NCBI GenBank assembly: GCA_963970005.1
Contig: CAXAMN010004113.1
Location: 1,115,802-1,179,801, forward strand
Source of the DNA: Durusdinium trenchii
Taxonomy: Eukaryota > Sar > Dinophyceae > Suessiales > Symbiodiniaceae
DNA: 64,000 bases
Direction of reading: 5' to 3'
Position numbers and translations under genes: made by a program. A model generated the notes under the pieces. It was not told where the DNA came from and did no database searches. It was given only the letters and a program-made list of their open reading frames with translations. Shown piece after piece: positions 41,423 to 51,540 of this stretch (its first letter is position 1; the number at the start of each line of letters is the position of its first letter).

Positions 41423-41797
41423 GTGGCTAGCCATATTTCCCAAGCACCTAAGCACCACCATCTCCTCGGGACCGGGTCCTGCCACACCGGCAGCGTCGAG
41501 GCCGCCTCGAAGAAGATGTCGGAGCGTGTGGAGGGCATCGCCCGGCGCCAGGAACGTGCGCCTCGGCGAGGCTTCGCCGGCACGAACGGCACTGGGGGTT
41601 TTGGAATGCTACTAGGAGCAACGGTGCTAGTAGGAGCAAAGGGCATCGCGACGAACGGAGCAAGGATGCTAATCTATAGGGGCTCTATAGGGAGTTGCTC
41701 ACTGTTGGAAGCAACAACAACGGGAAGACCATCTTGGAGGGGTATAAAACGCCACCTTCTGAGGATATGGTTGGAGGTTGAAGCTCTAGGGAATTAA
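41423..41797 (+). CDS. Open frame; 5' part likely exon
   Basis: SCHTGSVEAASKKMSERVEG, then IARRQERAPRRGFAGTNGTG: charged, helical, coding-like to about 41600. The rest crosses a family H repeat and looks non-coding. Confidence 0.4.
   Translation: MASHISQAPKHHHLLGTGSCHTGSVEAASKKMSERVEGIARRQERAPRRGFAGTNGTGGFGMLLGATVLVGAKGIATNGARMLIYRGSIGSCSLLEATTTGRPSWRGIKRHLLRIWLEVEALGN
41601..41690. repeat. Family H dispersed repeat
   Basis: CTACTAGGAGCAACGGTGC, CTAGTAGGAGCAAAGGGCAT and GACGAACGGAGCAAGGATGC, phrases shared with 38560-38620 and in inverse form with 13915-14020. Confidence 0.55.
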
Positions 41798-42218
41798 TGA
41801 GTAACTCCTCAAATTAGACGATAGGAGGCGGTTGTCCATTGATGTTAGTTTTTGGTGGAGCTTACATATCACCTACCCACTCTATGGACAACATATATAA
41901 TGTGTTTGTTTGATGTTTTTTGGGGATATGTGTTCCCACTCCAAACGATTAACATGAAGGTAAAACATTGGAAAAAGGTTAACCTGTTAACCTCTATCTT
42001 CCCCTCACCCCCAAAAAGCTGAGGGGAATCAAGAATTCAGTAGATGTTGCCAGTAGTTCCATGTCAGAGTGCCAATGGGTCAAGGGGCTCACTCACTGGG
42101 TCGCAAACCACCCGAGCCCCAGGCTTAGGTAGCTATCCAAGAGTATCCTAAAGTCCTGAATCTTTGAGGGGCAATTGAGTAACGGGATTGTTCTGAACCC
42201 AATCCATCCGAGAATCCC

Positions 42219-42303
42219 TATAGTGGTCCCCAAATAGATAGAAAAGTAGATCCCCATTAAATTCTATTGGACACCGTTTTCTATTTATTTCTGGATCACT
42301 ATA
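42219..42303. repeat. Family J inverted-repeat element
   Basis: TATAGTGGTCCCCAAATAGA plus TAGAAAA at the left; TTTTCTATTTATTTCTGGAT plus CACTATA at the right; about 22 of 27 complementary. Shares the TATAGTG/CACTATA termini with the element at 13505-13798. Confidence 0.75.
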
Positions 42304-42328
42304 CCATATAGACTATAGACTATACCAT

Positions 42329-42391
42329 CATCCAATGGGTGTCCAATGGCGGAGCAGTCTATTGGTTCACATTTTGGTCACCCATTGGATG
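42329..42391. repeat. Family K short inverted repeat
   Basis: CATCCAATGGGTG and CACCCATTGGATG are exact inverse ends about 63 bp apart. Confidence 0.7.
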
Positions 42392-42459
42392 GTCCTGTGT
42401 AGTAATTGAATCTCCAGTAGCTTGCAAATCAGCTTGTGAATCAGTAATTGCTCCTGTCT

Positions 42460-42545
42460 AGAGATTATTGAAGTGACCGTAAATAGGACCCGTAACCTGG
42501 GGTACCAAACTGGGATAGTCGAACTCAGATTCTTCAACAATTTGT
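42460..42545. repeat. Family A element, degraded reverse copy
   Basis: TGACCGTAAATAGGACCCGT, then AACCTGGGGTACC, GGATAGTCGAACTCAG and ATTCTTCAAC match the reverse of copy 1, but the outer repeat is lost. Confidence 0.65.
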
Positions 42546-42609
42546 TGGGTGCAGCTGCTGACGACGTGTCCGGTGTCCGGCTTGTGAAGATGCTCGAGCG
42601 CTTTTTTCA

Positions 42610-42837
42610 ATGAACACCAAGGCGCGAACTCTAGAGACTTTGGCTGAGGTTGGCCTGGGTCCAGGCGTGATGGTGTGTGATGAAATGTGTGCTTTTGTGC
42701 GCCCTCACGGTGACCCCACGACTGCCGTTTGTATGTTTGTTATGTTTTTCGTGCCCAAAGAAGAGGGAACATTCATCAACCTCAATGGGCGGTTTGGGGA
42801 CGGAACATGCCAAGTCAGAGGCCAGAGGGATCTATAA
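42610..42837 (+). CDS. ATG-starting exon of a two-exon gene (candidate)
   Basis: MNTKARTLETLAEVGLGPGV, then VCDEMCAFVRPHGDPTTAVC. The first 40 residues look coding; the Val/Phe/Met-rich part may be read-through. Followed 120 bp later by a stronger exon at 42958. Confidence 0.4.
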   Translation: MNTKARTLETLAEVGLGPGVMVCDEMCAFVRPHGDPTTAVCMFVMFFVPKEEGTFINLNGRFGDGTCQVRGQRDL

Positions 42838-42957
42838 ACCACCCTTTGGGTGATGCTGTTCATTAAGAAACGAGTAACGAGTTTGTTGATGCAAAGTGTG
42901 TCCTTTTTTGTGGAGGATCCGGGGTAGAAGTGCATCAACAATGTGCTGGAGGTTTAG

Positions 42958-43209
42958 GCCTTAGTTGTTCCGCACGAGGATGATCCTGGGAGGCCTGAGG
43001 ATGGTGCAATCGACTTTTGGGTCGCAGATGGAGCGGCCCTGATGGCTGCGAAGATCAGTTTGAAGCCACCCAAACCATGGAAAGTCAACGTCCTGGGTAG
43101 AATGAACAAATCCCATTTGGTATCATGTTGGGATGTGCATGATCACGTCAGTTCCACTGCTTCCGCAGCTTCTGTGGCTTACGCCGCAGCTGTTTGGGAG
43201 GCCCTTTAA
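42958..43209 (+). CDS. Well-formed exon, unknown protein
   Basis: Acceptor GGAGGTTTAG ends 42957. Phase 0 frame of 83 codons: ALVVPHEDDPGRPEDGAIDF, then WVADGAALMAAKISLKPPKP, then WKVNVLGRMNKSHLVSCWD, ending AASVAYAAAVWEAL and TAA. It lacks an early ATG, so it is easily missed by start-based ORF finding. Balanced composition; no family recognised. Confidence 0.6.
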   Translation, partial: ALVVPHEDDPGRPEDGAIDFWVADGAALMAAKISLKPPKPWKVNVLGRMNKSHLVSCWDVHDHVSSTASAASVAYAAAVWEAL

Positions 43210-43916
43210 GGCCCATGAACCAAGACATCCTAGACTCTGAGGAGTCGTCATGGTGATCCCCTTTCGCCTAGAGGCCTCCACGAAGACAACATTTCACCTG
43301 GTGTTCGGAGTAGGGTTCCCGCCAAAAAAGCACCCCAGTCATGACTGAGGGTGTGCAATTATGAACCGGGACTCCTTCCAAACCGAACCAATGTGATGTG
43401 TTTTTCTCAGGAGGGAGTCAATTTCAAGGAATACGTTTTGTTTAAAATAGGCAGTCCCTATTCTAAACCGACCACAGACATCCAGGAAACTTGACACCTT
43501 CGTAGACCTTGGTCACTTGCGATGATTCAACGTGCAGCTTCGTTCTGTGCTGCAAAAAGGTACACCCTTTTCTGACTGGTAGGACGGTAGGACCTCACAG
43601 CTTCATGACATGAGGGAAACCCCTCACAGCACGTTTACTGTAAGAACCAAGCCCAAGCGACCACCAGAAGCCAGCCAGCGGGGCAAGTGTTGAAGCGGGG
43701 GTTCGTTCTAAATGGAACTGGCGTGAAAACCCGCCTGGGCGGGTCATATCTAGATCTTGGAGATGAAAGGCTGAGTCAGCCCCAAGAGTCTGAGTTAACA
43801 AGCCTTCAGCAAACAGACGTGAAGAAACCATAAGAAACCCAATTGCCTCATAATTACAAGGTTGATTTCCCAAGCTCCCCTCCCACACCACCGAGCTCAC
43901 CTGTCTCTTTTGTCAG
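43210..43916. other. Spacer
   Basis: No exon or repeat family recognised. A minus frame (43595-43900) is open but unsupported. Confidence 0.4.
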
Positions 43917-44096
43917 CTCTTGAAGCGTGGCACCACCTGCCGGAGTGGCTGGTGGCAGCCCTCCATGGCGGGACCGGGCGCTGGACCCTGGGCACAGGGG
44001 GTGGTCGATTGGACGAGCCACGAGCCATTGGAAGTTGGAGCAGGGACACTCGGCCGGCATTGGACGCCAGAACCGCTCGGTCGAGAGCGTGGGACG
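43917..44096 (+). CDS. Hydrolase gene, probable 5' exon
   Basis: Acceptor CTGTCTCTTTTGTCAG, donor GACG/GTAAGC. Reads LEAWHHLPEWLVAALHGGTG, then RWTLGTGGGRLDEPRAIGSW. Its last base plus the first two bases at 44928 make Gly, giving WDGILVAHKGRLV, as expected at the start of this domain. Intervening exons cannot be excluded. Confidence 0.55.
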
Positions 44097-47000
44097 GTAA
44101 GCGACGGTGCCAAGGAGGGTGAGTTGATGGACCCTGAGAGTGATGACGCAGTGCCAAGGAAGGTCTATAGTTTTTCGCTGCTCACATCCAGATGAGAGAG
44201 TTAAGTTCCATTTGAGAAGGAATGAAACATGAAGTTGTCAGAGATCCACTTCCACCCACCTGTTGAGATGTGACTTGAGATACGGGACACATCATCTACT
44301 TTGCGCATAGACGATCCCATTTTCCAAATACCAACCCAGTGGTTCTGGCATGTCCATGTGGTGCTTTGCACACTCATGAGCAGACAAACCAACACCGAGT
44401 AATCTTCCACCCTTGGCGAGGGGCGCTGATTTTTGTTGGAGTTCTGCGGGAATGATGATCATAGGGTCAGTGCAAACAACCTCAAAATAGATTGATAAGT
44501 ATCATCGTGCATCCTCTCCGTCGTTTGCTTAGGGGTCACTTTGTTTCATGGAACCGATTCATCCTTTGACATCCTTTGACCAAGTTCGGAAGAAATGCTT
44601 TGGTATCCTCGTACTGTTGCCCGCAATTGTTCAGGAATCTCTTCAAGACCTTCCCTGGGCGACGATGCACTTTGGCATCCGCTCACGAGTCGGTTTTCAC
44701 CGCATCGGCTGACTGGGTGACCGCTGGCTGGGTCGAATCAGGAGAGGCTGCAGCCACGGCATTGGGGTTGTTGGTACGAACTCATTCATGAGCACTGGAT
44801 GATCCTATAAACTTTGCCCGCAGGTGGGATGAGCGAGGAACATGCATGAGACCTAAGCAACCAATTCTCAGGTTTCTGGGCCCCGTTTCCTCCGTGAGTG
44901 GCCCACAGTGGCCCCTATTCATCCCAGGCATCTTGGTGGCTCACAAGGGACGCCTCGTCTACGAGCGCTACCCGCCCACCGCACTGCCCTCCGAGCAGAT
45001 CGAGTTGGACAGCGCGGCAAAGACCGTGAGCGCGCTGCTTTTAGGGGTCTTGGTCACACAAGGCTGGCTTGGGCAGACGAGTTGGGTGCCTTGGGTGCCT
45101 TGGGTGCCTTGGGAATCATGGCCCGTGAGCCTTGGGAACCGACTCTTTTTCAGTTTTCATGACTCACACTTGGCTTGTCAAAACGCAACTCTGGACGGAC
45201 GTGAGAACCATCATGAACCCTCAATTCACCATCATATTCCCATGGAAGTCCCCACCGGGTCCGACCCCCCCCCCCGGCAGCGCGTTTCGTTGCCCACCTG
45301 GTTCCATCGTCCCCCACCGGCGCCGTGCCGGGGTCGGATGGGAGGCAAGTTGGACATCGATCGGCCCTTGGCGCAGTACAAGGTGAAGCCCGCAGCTTAC
45401 TGGGGCCACTTGGGAACGCGGAACGCTTACTTGGCCGAAGCAGGACGGACGTCCATGATAGGTGGGCTTGTTGGTGAAACCAGGGGGTGAAACCCGGGTC
45501 AAAGCAACATGTGTTTGGGATCGTTGTCATATCGTGTCATGCTTTTTCTTGGTTCATGCATGGATTCCATGGTTTCAATTTAATTCCATTCACACTTATT
45601 TAGTGGAATTGTGTGTATAGGTCTATGAAAGTATTGAGCCAAGAGGATTCCTGACGTAGTAGGGGCAGTGGTGTGATTGTACATTGTACCATTTCTTAGC
45701 GCTTTCGCCCGAGAATCATGGAAGGGCGCCCCAAGCGGCCCATCCAGCAAAACAAGATCGTTGAACACAAGCAATATGACAAGAGAACTAGCCCAGCACC
45801 ACCCACTTCGTTTTTTTTAATATATAATGGAAAAAAATAACATGAAACACACATCTCCCGGCGGGTCCATAAAATCCTTCGGGTGGTGCTGGAATGTGCT
45901 GGATCAGAACATTGCATTGCCAAATGAAGCTCCGGGACCTTGTGCTTTCACTTTTGTGTACTCAGTGTACTCGCCGTGACGAAAGCGATCAACAAACTTC
46001 GTGGCTGAGTCAAAGGCAATTCACTGCCCAAAAGAACAGAAACGCAAAAAAGACCTCAACCAAGTGGCTGAATCAACTCGAACTCGCCTTCTTCTCGTGG
46101 GAGAACGGCACTGAAGGTCGCCTCTTCACGTAGCATTGCTCGTTTCCGGTCGATGACCCTTGATGGTCCTTGATTGTCATGCGGCATGATGGCCATGTTC
46201 TATGCCCCCAGGTGGATGAGATCGTTTGATGTTTCAGAGGACACCCCAAAACAAGACCCATTCGCGCCTGGAGTCTCAGTTTTGTAGGGTCTATTAGGTG
46301 CTGTGTTACTTGTGCCTTTTCCCATCTTTTCCCTCTTCCAAAGACCCACCACACACGGCTGAAAACCTGCACTGGCACCTGGATTTGGCGTACTGCCTCC
46401 TTCCTTTCTCAGGTGAGCATCAGGAGTACTGGCCCCTGATCACCGCAAGGCACTTGATGACCCATACCTCGGGCTTGGGCAAAGGACCTCCCGGCGTGAC
46501 CTTCGAGTCTCGGCCTTCCTCTCCTTTGGGTGAAGAATTGGGTGGCCAGGTCTTTGGTCTCAAAAAACTTCGACTATTTTGGACCCGGTACCCCTGGTTT
46601 TCCGGGTCCGAAGGTTCAAGTCACTGTCCACCTCGGAAGAGGGAACATGATAGAACAATCTCACCATCTCCGATTTCTGGTGTTTTGTTCTTCGTCATTG
46701 GACGAATCACTTTGCGTCTCAGACGTCCCGATTATGGTATTCCCACCTAATTATATATACTCTTTATAGCTTGTGATTTGACCCCCGGCCGCCAAACATA
46801 CCATGCTGCCCACAGATGCAAAGCCCGTCGTGGCTTTTCAGAGTACATCAGAATACTGTAAAAGTTGGGTTGTCCTGCACTATTTGGCGCATCAAAGGGT
46901 GAAGTGGTGACCATCATGAGTCGTCCTCCGGTACCGGATGATGTACGCAGCAAAGGAGTACAACAGCGGAGAGCACATCCAGCATTTGAGCGCGCTGATC

Positions 47001-49131
47001 CGTGTCTTGACCTCTGAGCGCTACAGCTCACCGGTGGACTGGGCAGAGGATCAGTTCGCCAAACCCTTGGGGCTGCAAGGACTCTTCGCCCATGATGGCT
47101 TGGATGGTGATATTTCCATCGGCGGAGGGCAACTCATGAGCTGCTCGCAGTTGGCCAGGAGAGGTCTGGGTTGTTTGGGGACAGCAAAAGGACTCATGGA
47201 GCTGAAGGTGTTATTTTTTTCGACACCCTGACGGCCCCGATGTTGAGAGGATTGGGCAGCTGATGATCAACTGGGGCCGATGGCCCCTTTCAGCCGCACC
47301 CACGTGGCCTTTGGATTGGTTGCCTTGGGCCACGAACCGAACGGAAGTCTTTCAACTGGTGAGCAAGGAGTACATCAGAGCCTGAGAAGAAGTTCTTTTG
47401 AAGGTCATGTGAGTCATGTTCACAAGAAATGCTGGGATGGTTGGGTTGAAGAACACAACTATAACCATACATCATTTTAGGGCCTCAGGGACCAGCAAAA
47501 GTTTCCTCTCATCCAACCACCTTCATGACCACTTTGAGGTCAATATTATTGGATGCTGCTAGTTTCTTATATTAAAAAGTCATGAATCATGCATCTTATT
47601 TCATTGGATATCAAAGGACTCCACAGGACACCATGGAAAACATGTAGTGGTGCAACCTATACCAAAGAATGTCCTTAACCAATGACAGCCTCTAATCAAG
47701 TGAATGATATATAGTTGTGAGAAGAGTTAATAGAATCCGTTGTTTATATTGTCATCATAAATCATCGTCATTCATGACTTACACATTTATTTGGTGGTTG
47801 ACGCGGAGTGTTTACATTTTGGGCCACCAGACCTGAGGTGGAGTGTTTACGCACGCTAGACAAGCTTTGTGTTTCAGAGGTGCTGTGTTTGTCCATTTGC
47901 TTGACAGCCAGTATGTAGCATGGAAAGTCATGGAAGATATGATAGTGTTGAGTCTAGGGCAGGCTTGGGTGCATGTCTATCATCACAACCACATCTGTAC
48001 ATTCTTGCTAAAGAGCCAAAACACACAGTGGAGATTCTGCACCAGAGCAACAACACTGAACGAAAAAACAAAATTAAGGTTATGATTACATCACAAAAGC
48101 ATAGACCCATGATTAAGGAACCCTCTAGACTATTAGTTTGCCACATTACAGTTGTTCCTCCCATACTGCCACCTTTCCATAAAGCTTCTGGCACAATTTG
48201 CAAAAGTGGAAACCCACCCCCAAATACCTTTCTTGGGCAATGTTTTTTGCTAATACCAACCGTTACCAACCGCCTTTTTTTCCTTTTCTTCACATCAATT
48301 TCAATCTTCAAAAATTCCCCCATCCCATGGCCCTATTGTAATTCAATATATTTAATCTTCCTTTCTTATGAATAGATTTTGTTTTGGGGACCTCCTGTAG
48401 TGAAGAGAGTTGTATACATCACCTGTGGAATCTCTCATGACGCTTGACGCTTTGCTTCGGTGCTTTAAGTCACTTAGGGCCTTTCGTCTTTATGGCGCGC
48501 CCAGGAGAGATGACGCGACCCTCATTTCCCCAGGTCATCGGGGCCTGCGACGATGTCGGGCGCGCGAGGTCGCGAGGTGAGTTTAAGCAACTCCGTCTAT
48601 GTATCAAGACGGTTTGTCCTTTGGTCCATGTTGAATGAGTTTTGCAATGGATTTTATTGAATACTTTGGCAAGGTGAAATGTGAGGATTGTGAGAGAGTG
48701 TTTTGCGCGGGGGGGGAGTTAATATTGTGTTGAATTGTGCGATCAATTGGTCTTCAACTGCTCTTCAGAGCCATTCTTATTGGAGCAGTTCTCGCCATGG
48801 GTTTTCGCAAGTCATATCCCCAAACCACCCACCATTCCCGCCTTCACTGGCCTGGTACCGCGCAAAGTGCGCTCAATCCCCCTGCCTTTGGCCTCCATGC
48901 GTAACGGCACGTATATCCTATATATTCCCTTACGCCGATTGATCAGCGCAGGTGGTGTCGACCTATGGTATGCTGCTTTGGATCAACCACGCCGTCGGGC
49001 CCGACGACACCAGCTGCTGCATGTGCACCTGCGGCGCCTGCTTCGGCGTGCCCGACCCGCCGATCTTCGGCATCAACGAGGAGAGCGGTTCCGCGCGGTC
49101 GGTTGCGCCGATCGGTGCCCGCGGGCGGTGA
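43917..49131 (+). CDS. Serine beta-lactamase-like hydrolase (multi-exon)
   Basis: Exons, in order: 43917-44096 (N-terminal part), 44928-45085, 45350-45461, 46413 to about 46490, 46951-47158, 47250 to about 47385, probably 48534-48576, and 48952-49131. Domain: class C/EstB-type beta-lactamase fold (family knowledge: serine acyl-enzyme hydrolases acting on lactams, esters or D-Ala peptides). Seen: LVAHKGRLVYERY strand, catalytic SxxK as DSAAKTV, ITARHLMTHTSGL, a Tyr motif EYNSG (YNS instead of YxN), IGGGQLMSCSQLA, QLMINWGRW, YGMLLWIN. The C-terminal HxG/KxG motif was not found; the last exon instead has CCMCTCGAC. Several junctions match in phase, including one GA-AG intron. No signal peptide was identified, so location is unknown. 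The substrate cannot be predicted. Confidence 0.8.
44928..45085 (+). CDS. Hydrolase exon with catalytic SxxK
   Basis: Acceptor TATTCATCCCAG. Reads ILVAHKGRLVYERYPPTALP, then SEQIELDSAAKTVSALLLGV and LVTQGWL. Ser and Lys of SAAK are the expected nucleophile and general base. Ends near AGTTGG/GTGCCT; the same AGTTGG recurs at the start of the next exon. The frame is also open upstream from an ATG at 44846. Confidence 0.75.
45350..45461 (+). CDS. Hydrolase exon
   Basis: After GGAGGCAAG: LDIDRPLAQYKVKPAAYWGH, then LGTRNAYLAEAGRTSMI plus G, donor GTGGGC. LDIDRP-x2-QY is the usual segment after the SxxK helix. Phase 1 end fits the exon at 46413. Confidence 0.65.
46413..46490 (+). CDS. Hydrolase exon with HTSGL motif
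   Basis: Acceptor CCTTCCTTTCTCAG. With the previous G reads GEHQEYWPLITARHLMTHTS, then GLGKGPPG. I-T-x-R-H-L-x-T-H-T-S-G-L is a hallmark of the beta-lactamase/EstB family. The 3' end lies between the GTGACC at about 46495 and the next in-frame GT. Confidence 0.75.
46951..47158 (+). CDS. Hydrolase exon with Tyr motif
   Basis: Acceptor TACGCAG. Reads KEYNSGEHIQHLSALIRVLT, then SERYSSPVDWAEDQFAKPLG, then ISIGGGQLMSCSQLA. PLGL and GGGQLMS-x2-QLA are classic. Ends CCAG/GAGAGG, a GA donor. Confidence 0.75.
47250..47385 (+). CDS. Hydrolase exon after a GA-AG intron
   Basis: Reads IGQLMINWGRWPLSAAPTW, then TEVFQLVSKEYIRA. Joined to QLAR it gives QLARIGQLMINWGRW, the expected family sequence. Stop at 47383-47385, but a donor (CTG/GTGAGC or AGA/GCCTGAG) probably precedes it. 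Confidence 0.65.
47386..48533. other. Hydrolase intron, AT-rich
   Basis: About 1.1 kb, distinctly AT-richer than its surroundings, with no exon or named repeat seen. Notably long compared with the 90-bp introns nearby. Confidence 0.45.
48534..48576 (+). CDS. Possible small hydrolase exon
   Basis: 43 bp between CATTTCCCCAG and GTGAGT, both strong signals; reads VIGACDDVGRARSR in one frame. Its place just before YGMLLWIN suits the variable pre-C-terminal loop. Confidence 0.4.
48952..49131 (+). CDS. Hydrolase C-terminal exon, cysteine-rich
   Basis: Acceptor GATCAGCGCAG. Reads VVSTYGMLLWINHAVGPDD, then TSCCMCTCGACFGVPDPPIF, then GINEESGSARSVAPIGARGR and TGA. YG-x-L-x-W-I-N is the usual C-terminal strand of this family; the following CC-x-C-x-C-x2-C cluster is unusual. 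Confidence 0.65.
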   Translation: MVSTYGMLLWINHAVGPDDTSCCMCTCGACFGVPDPPIFGINEESGSARSVAPIGARGR

Positions 49132-49649
49132 AGACCATCGAGCTCATTGGATCAGACGATAGACCCAGACCATCGATGTATGGAAGAGTTCCAGCATACA
49201 TTTACTCCATTGATATCATGTTATATCCATTGATGACCGTATAGAGTATCTATTCCATATATGGATGGTCTGGGCATGGATTCGGATGGCATGATCTTCT
49301 GGGAAGAGGATGGAAACTCTATACCATCTATACCAGATTTCCACTTCGTGTTGTCTTCGAGTGTGGGCCCGGGCTTTGATTGGTGACATCGTTTCGGATC
49401 ATTTCGGGGTACCCGGAGTTTTTTTCCCAACCTGACCAACCTCGACATCTCTGCTCTGGGTGAATCGCTGAACACCCTTTGATTGGTCAGTCCATCCAGA
49501 TCAGATCCAAACTGCACAACCTTCCGCAAATCCAGGCAGCTGTACCCGCACATTTGGCCACATTTGAAGGTTGAAGGGCCGGAGCCGGCCTTCCGTCACG
49601 GAAAGGTCGAGGAACTCCCCGAGGTTCCGAGTTGCCTTTGTTTTTAGCC

Positions 49650-49783
49650 TTTGGAGCTTCACAAACGTCATCCATGGACCAAGAAGGCTCCAACTGCCCA
49701 AGAAGGCCGTCGATGTTCTGCAGGAGGCATGGTTCGCCACTGGCTACTTGACCAGGTACTTGATCATGCTGCCGGAGCCTTGA
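49650..49783 (+). CDS. Candidate exon, helical
   Basis: After TTGTTTTTAG the frame reads SFTNVIHGPRRLQLPKKAVD, then VLQEAWFATGYLTR, a possible CAG/GTACTT donor, and an open end to 49783. Amphipathic helix-like. Unknown. Confidence 0.35.
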
Positions 49784-50938
49784 GTCATCAGAACGCCAGT
49801 GTTTATGATTCATGGCCAACTAGGCCAGTTCTCAGATGCTCTTAGGGATTGGGCAACAATCAAGTAAACGAACATCCCACGAGTCTCTATGTGTTTTTTC
49901 TTGGTAAATGCGAAGTGTCAGGCTTTGCCTAGGACTCGCAAGGGAGAAGAAGGTAGATGTCTCCTTTCTGGACTAAACGGGCCCTCAGTCAGAGCAGTCA
50001 AGCAGATAGGGGCGAAAACGGATGGCAAACAGGTACAATGCAAAGAAAACTAGTTAACTAGTTGGCGTTGGACAGTCTTTTGGGCCGATCCTCGCTTCCC
50101 TCGCTTCCCTATCACATCCCATGAAGCGCAAACAGCACGAACAGCATCAAACCCACACCACTACATTGATCAAGAGCATCTTGGCTCTTGCCCCCCCCCC
50201 AAAAAAATGGGTCTTCGTTGCCTCTGGGCTTCCTCCAGAGACCTTCCCGCTTCTCACACCTCTGGGCGATCTTGGCTCCAAATCCAGTGTTGATGAGGTC
50301 ATCCGTCCCTCCAAAAAGACACACCTTCGACCTTTCGAGCACCAAAAGTCCCTTCAAACCTCCGCCGCTCCGCCGCTCCGCCGAGCCGTTCATGCTCCGG
50401 TCTCGTGCTCCGAGGAGCGGGAGACCTTCGTGGTCTCCCTGGGGATGGACCTCACCGGCTCGACGCCCTGCTCGGTCAGCTGGTCTTGGCTCCTTGGTCC
50501 GAGTCAGGCTGCGGGGAACGGCCAAGGCTGCGGGGCTGAAGAGGAATCTGCATGAAACATGGCTTAGGCATCAGCGAAACGCATGAAACTATATATAAAG
50601 ACCCCCAGGTCCAAAGGAATGGTTTTTGGTCCCCAAGTGAGTGGATAATGGGCACCCCTATCATCCCCTATCATCCCCTATCAGTATATATGCTTTACAA
50701 TGTCTTATGAGGGTGGTTCCTCGCTGTTCTTGTTGATTCTTGTTGTGAAGCCTAGTGTCAAGAACCACTGCAAAGGCAAGCACTGCTTGCATCTTGTATT
50801 GGTCAGTATTTGGGACCTGGGGGGAGGTTTGATCTTGGAACATCATGCTTCCAGTCACCACGACTGCTTCAATCAGTGGAATACGTTGCAATCCTTTGGA
50901 GTCCAACGATTCTTTTGGTGGCCTCTTTGCTGCTTCAG
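49784..50938. other. Stretch with ambiguous GC-rich frames
   Basis: 50188-50555 is open in three frames (for example SCSEERETFVVSLGMDLTGS on +) without a decisive boundary. A family F fragment (GTGAGTGGATAATGGGCACC) lies at 50638-50657. Confidence 0.4.
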
Positions 50939-51159
50939 GTTTTCCATCACCTACGACGATTCCTTCGGCGCCTTTTTGCATTACCTGGTGATCGAAGCTG
51001 CTTTGCCCTTTCCTGCGTCGACCACCACCCTCACCAGCACCACCTTCACGCGCACTCAGACCTCTACATCACTCACTTCCACGACTTACACGAGTACTTC
51101 AGGTACCACTGCCACTTGGCCGTGGCGACCGGCGACCGACAGACCGCCGGACCGGACAT
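50939..51159 (+). CDS. Thr/Ser-rich mucin-like exon with WPW
   Basis: Acceptor TTGCTGCTTCAG ends 50938. Reads FSITYDDSFGAFLHYLVIEA, then STTTLTSTTFTRTQTSTSLT, then STTYTSTSGTTATWPW, and a GTGAGA donor at 51160. The Thr/Ser run is typical of O-glycosylated extracellular linkers common in dinoflagellate surface proteins. TATWPW pairs with DGWPW in the exon at 51664. Confidence 0.55.
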
Positions 51160-51240
51160 GTGAGACTTGTGAGACTCTAAGAGTCAGGTGTGAACAAACA
51201 CACACACAGATATATCTATATATATATAAATATACCTGGA

Positions 51241-51309
51241 CCTTCAAGGGGTGTCCAATGGAGGTCCCTTAGTAGTGTAGGGGCTTTCATTGGTGACCCC
51301 TTTGAAGGT
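51241..51309. repeat. Family D inverted-repeat element, copy 2
   Basis: CCTTCAAGGGGTGTCCAATG at the left and CATTGGTGACCCCTTTGAAG plus G at the right. Flanked by TATA microsatellites on both sides. Confidence 0.85.
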
Positions 51310-51335
51310 GCTGGTATATATATATATATATATAT

Positions 51336-51434
51336 CCCAAACACTCCATGGGACTGGAATATATGCCGCCCCATTGACCCCCCTGGCACCACCCCAACTG
51401 ATCGGCATATATGGCATACATGGAGTGTCTGGGT
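51336..51434. repeat. Family C inverted-repeat element, copy 2 (reverse)
   Basis: CCCAAACACTCCATGGGACT at the left, CATGGAGTGTCTGGGT at the right. 99 bp, the reverse complement of 29319-29417 with few changes. Flanked by (TA)n. Confidence 0.85.
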
Positions 51435-51451
51435 ATATATATATATATACA

Positions 51452-51540
51452 TACCAGCACCGCCCAGTTTGGGTAGCCATTAGATGGAACATGCATCTTC
51501 AGGGAGGTCTATAAACCACCCGAACTGGGTGGTGCTGGTA
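51452..51540. repeat. Family E inverted-repeat element
   Basis: TACCAGCACCGCCCAGTTTG at the left pairs with CGAACTGGGTGGTGCTGGTA at the right, about 21 of 23 positions. Third of three consecutive foldback elements in 300 bp. Confidence 0.85.

Larger units (their letters stand above)
41798..42609. other. Spacer rich in inverted-repeat elements
   Basis: Family J (42219-42303), family K (42329-42391) and a degraded reverse family A copy (42460-42545) lie within 330 bp. No exon supported. Confidence 0.5.
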
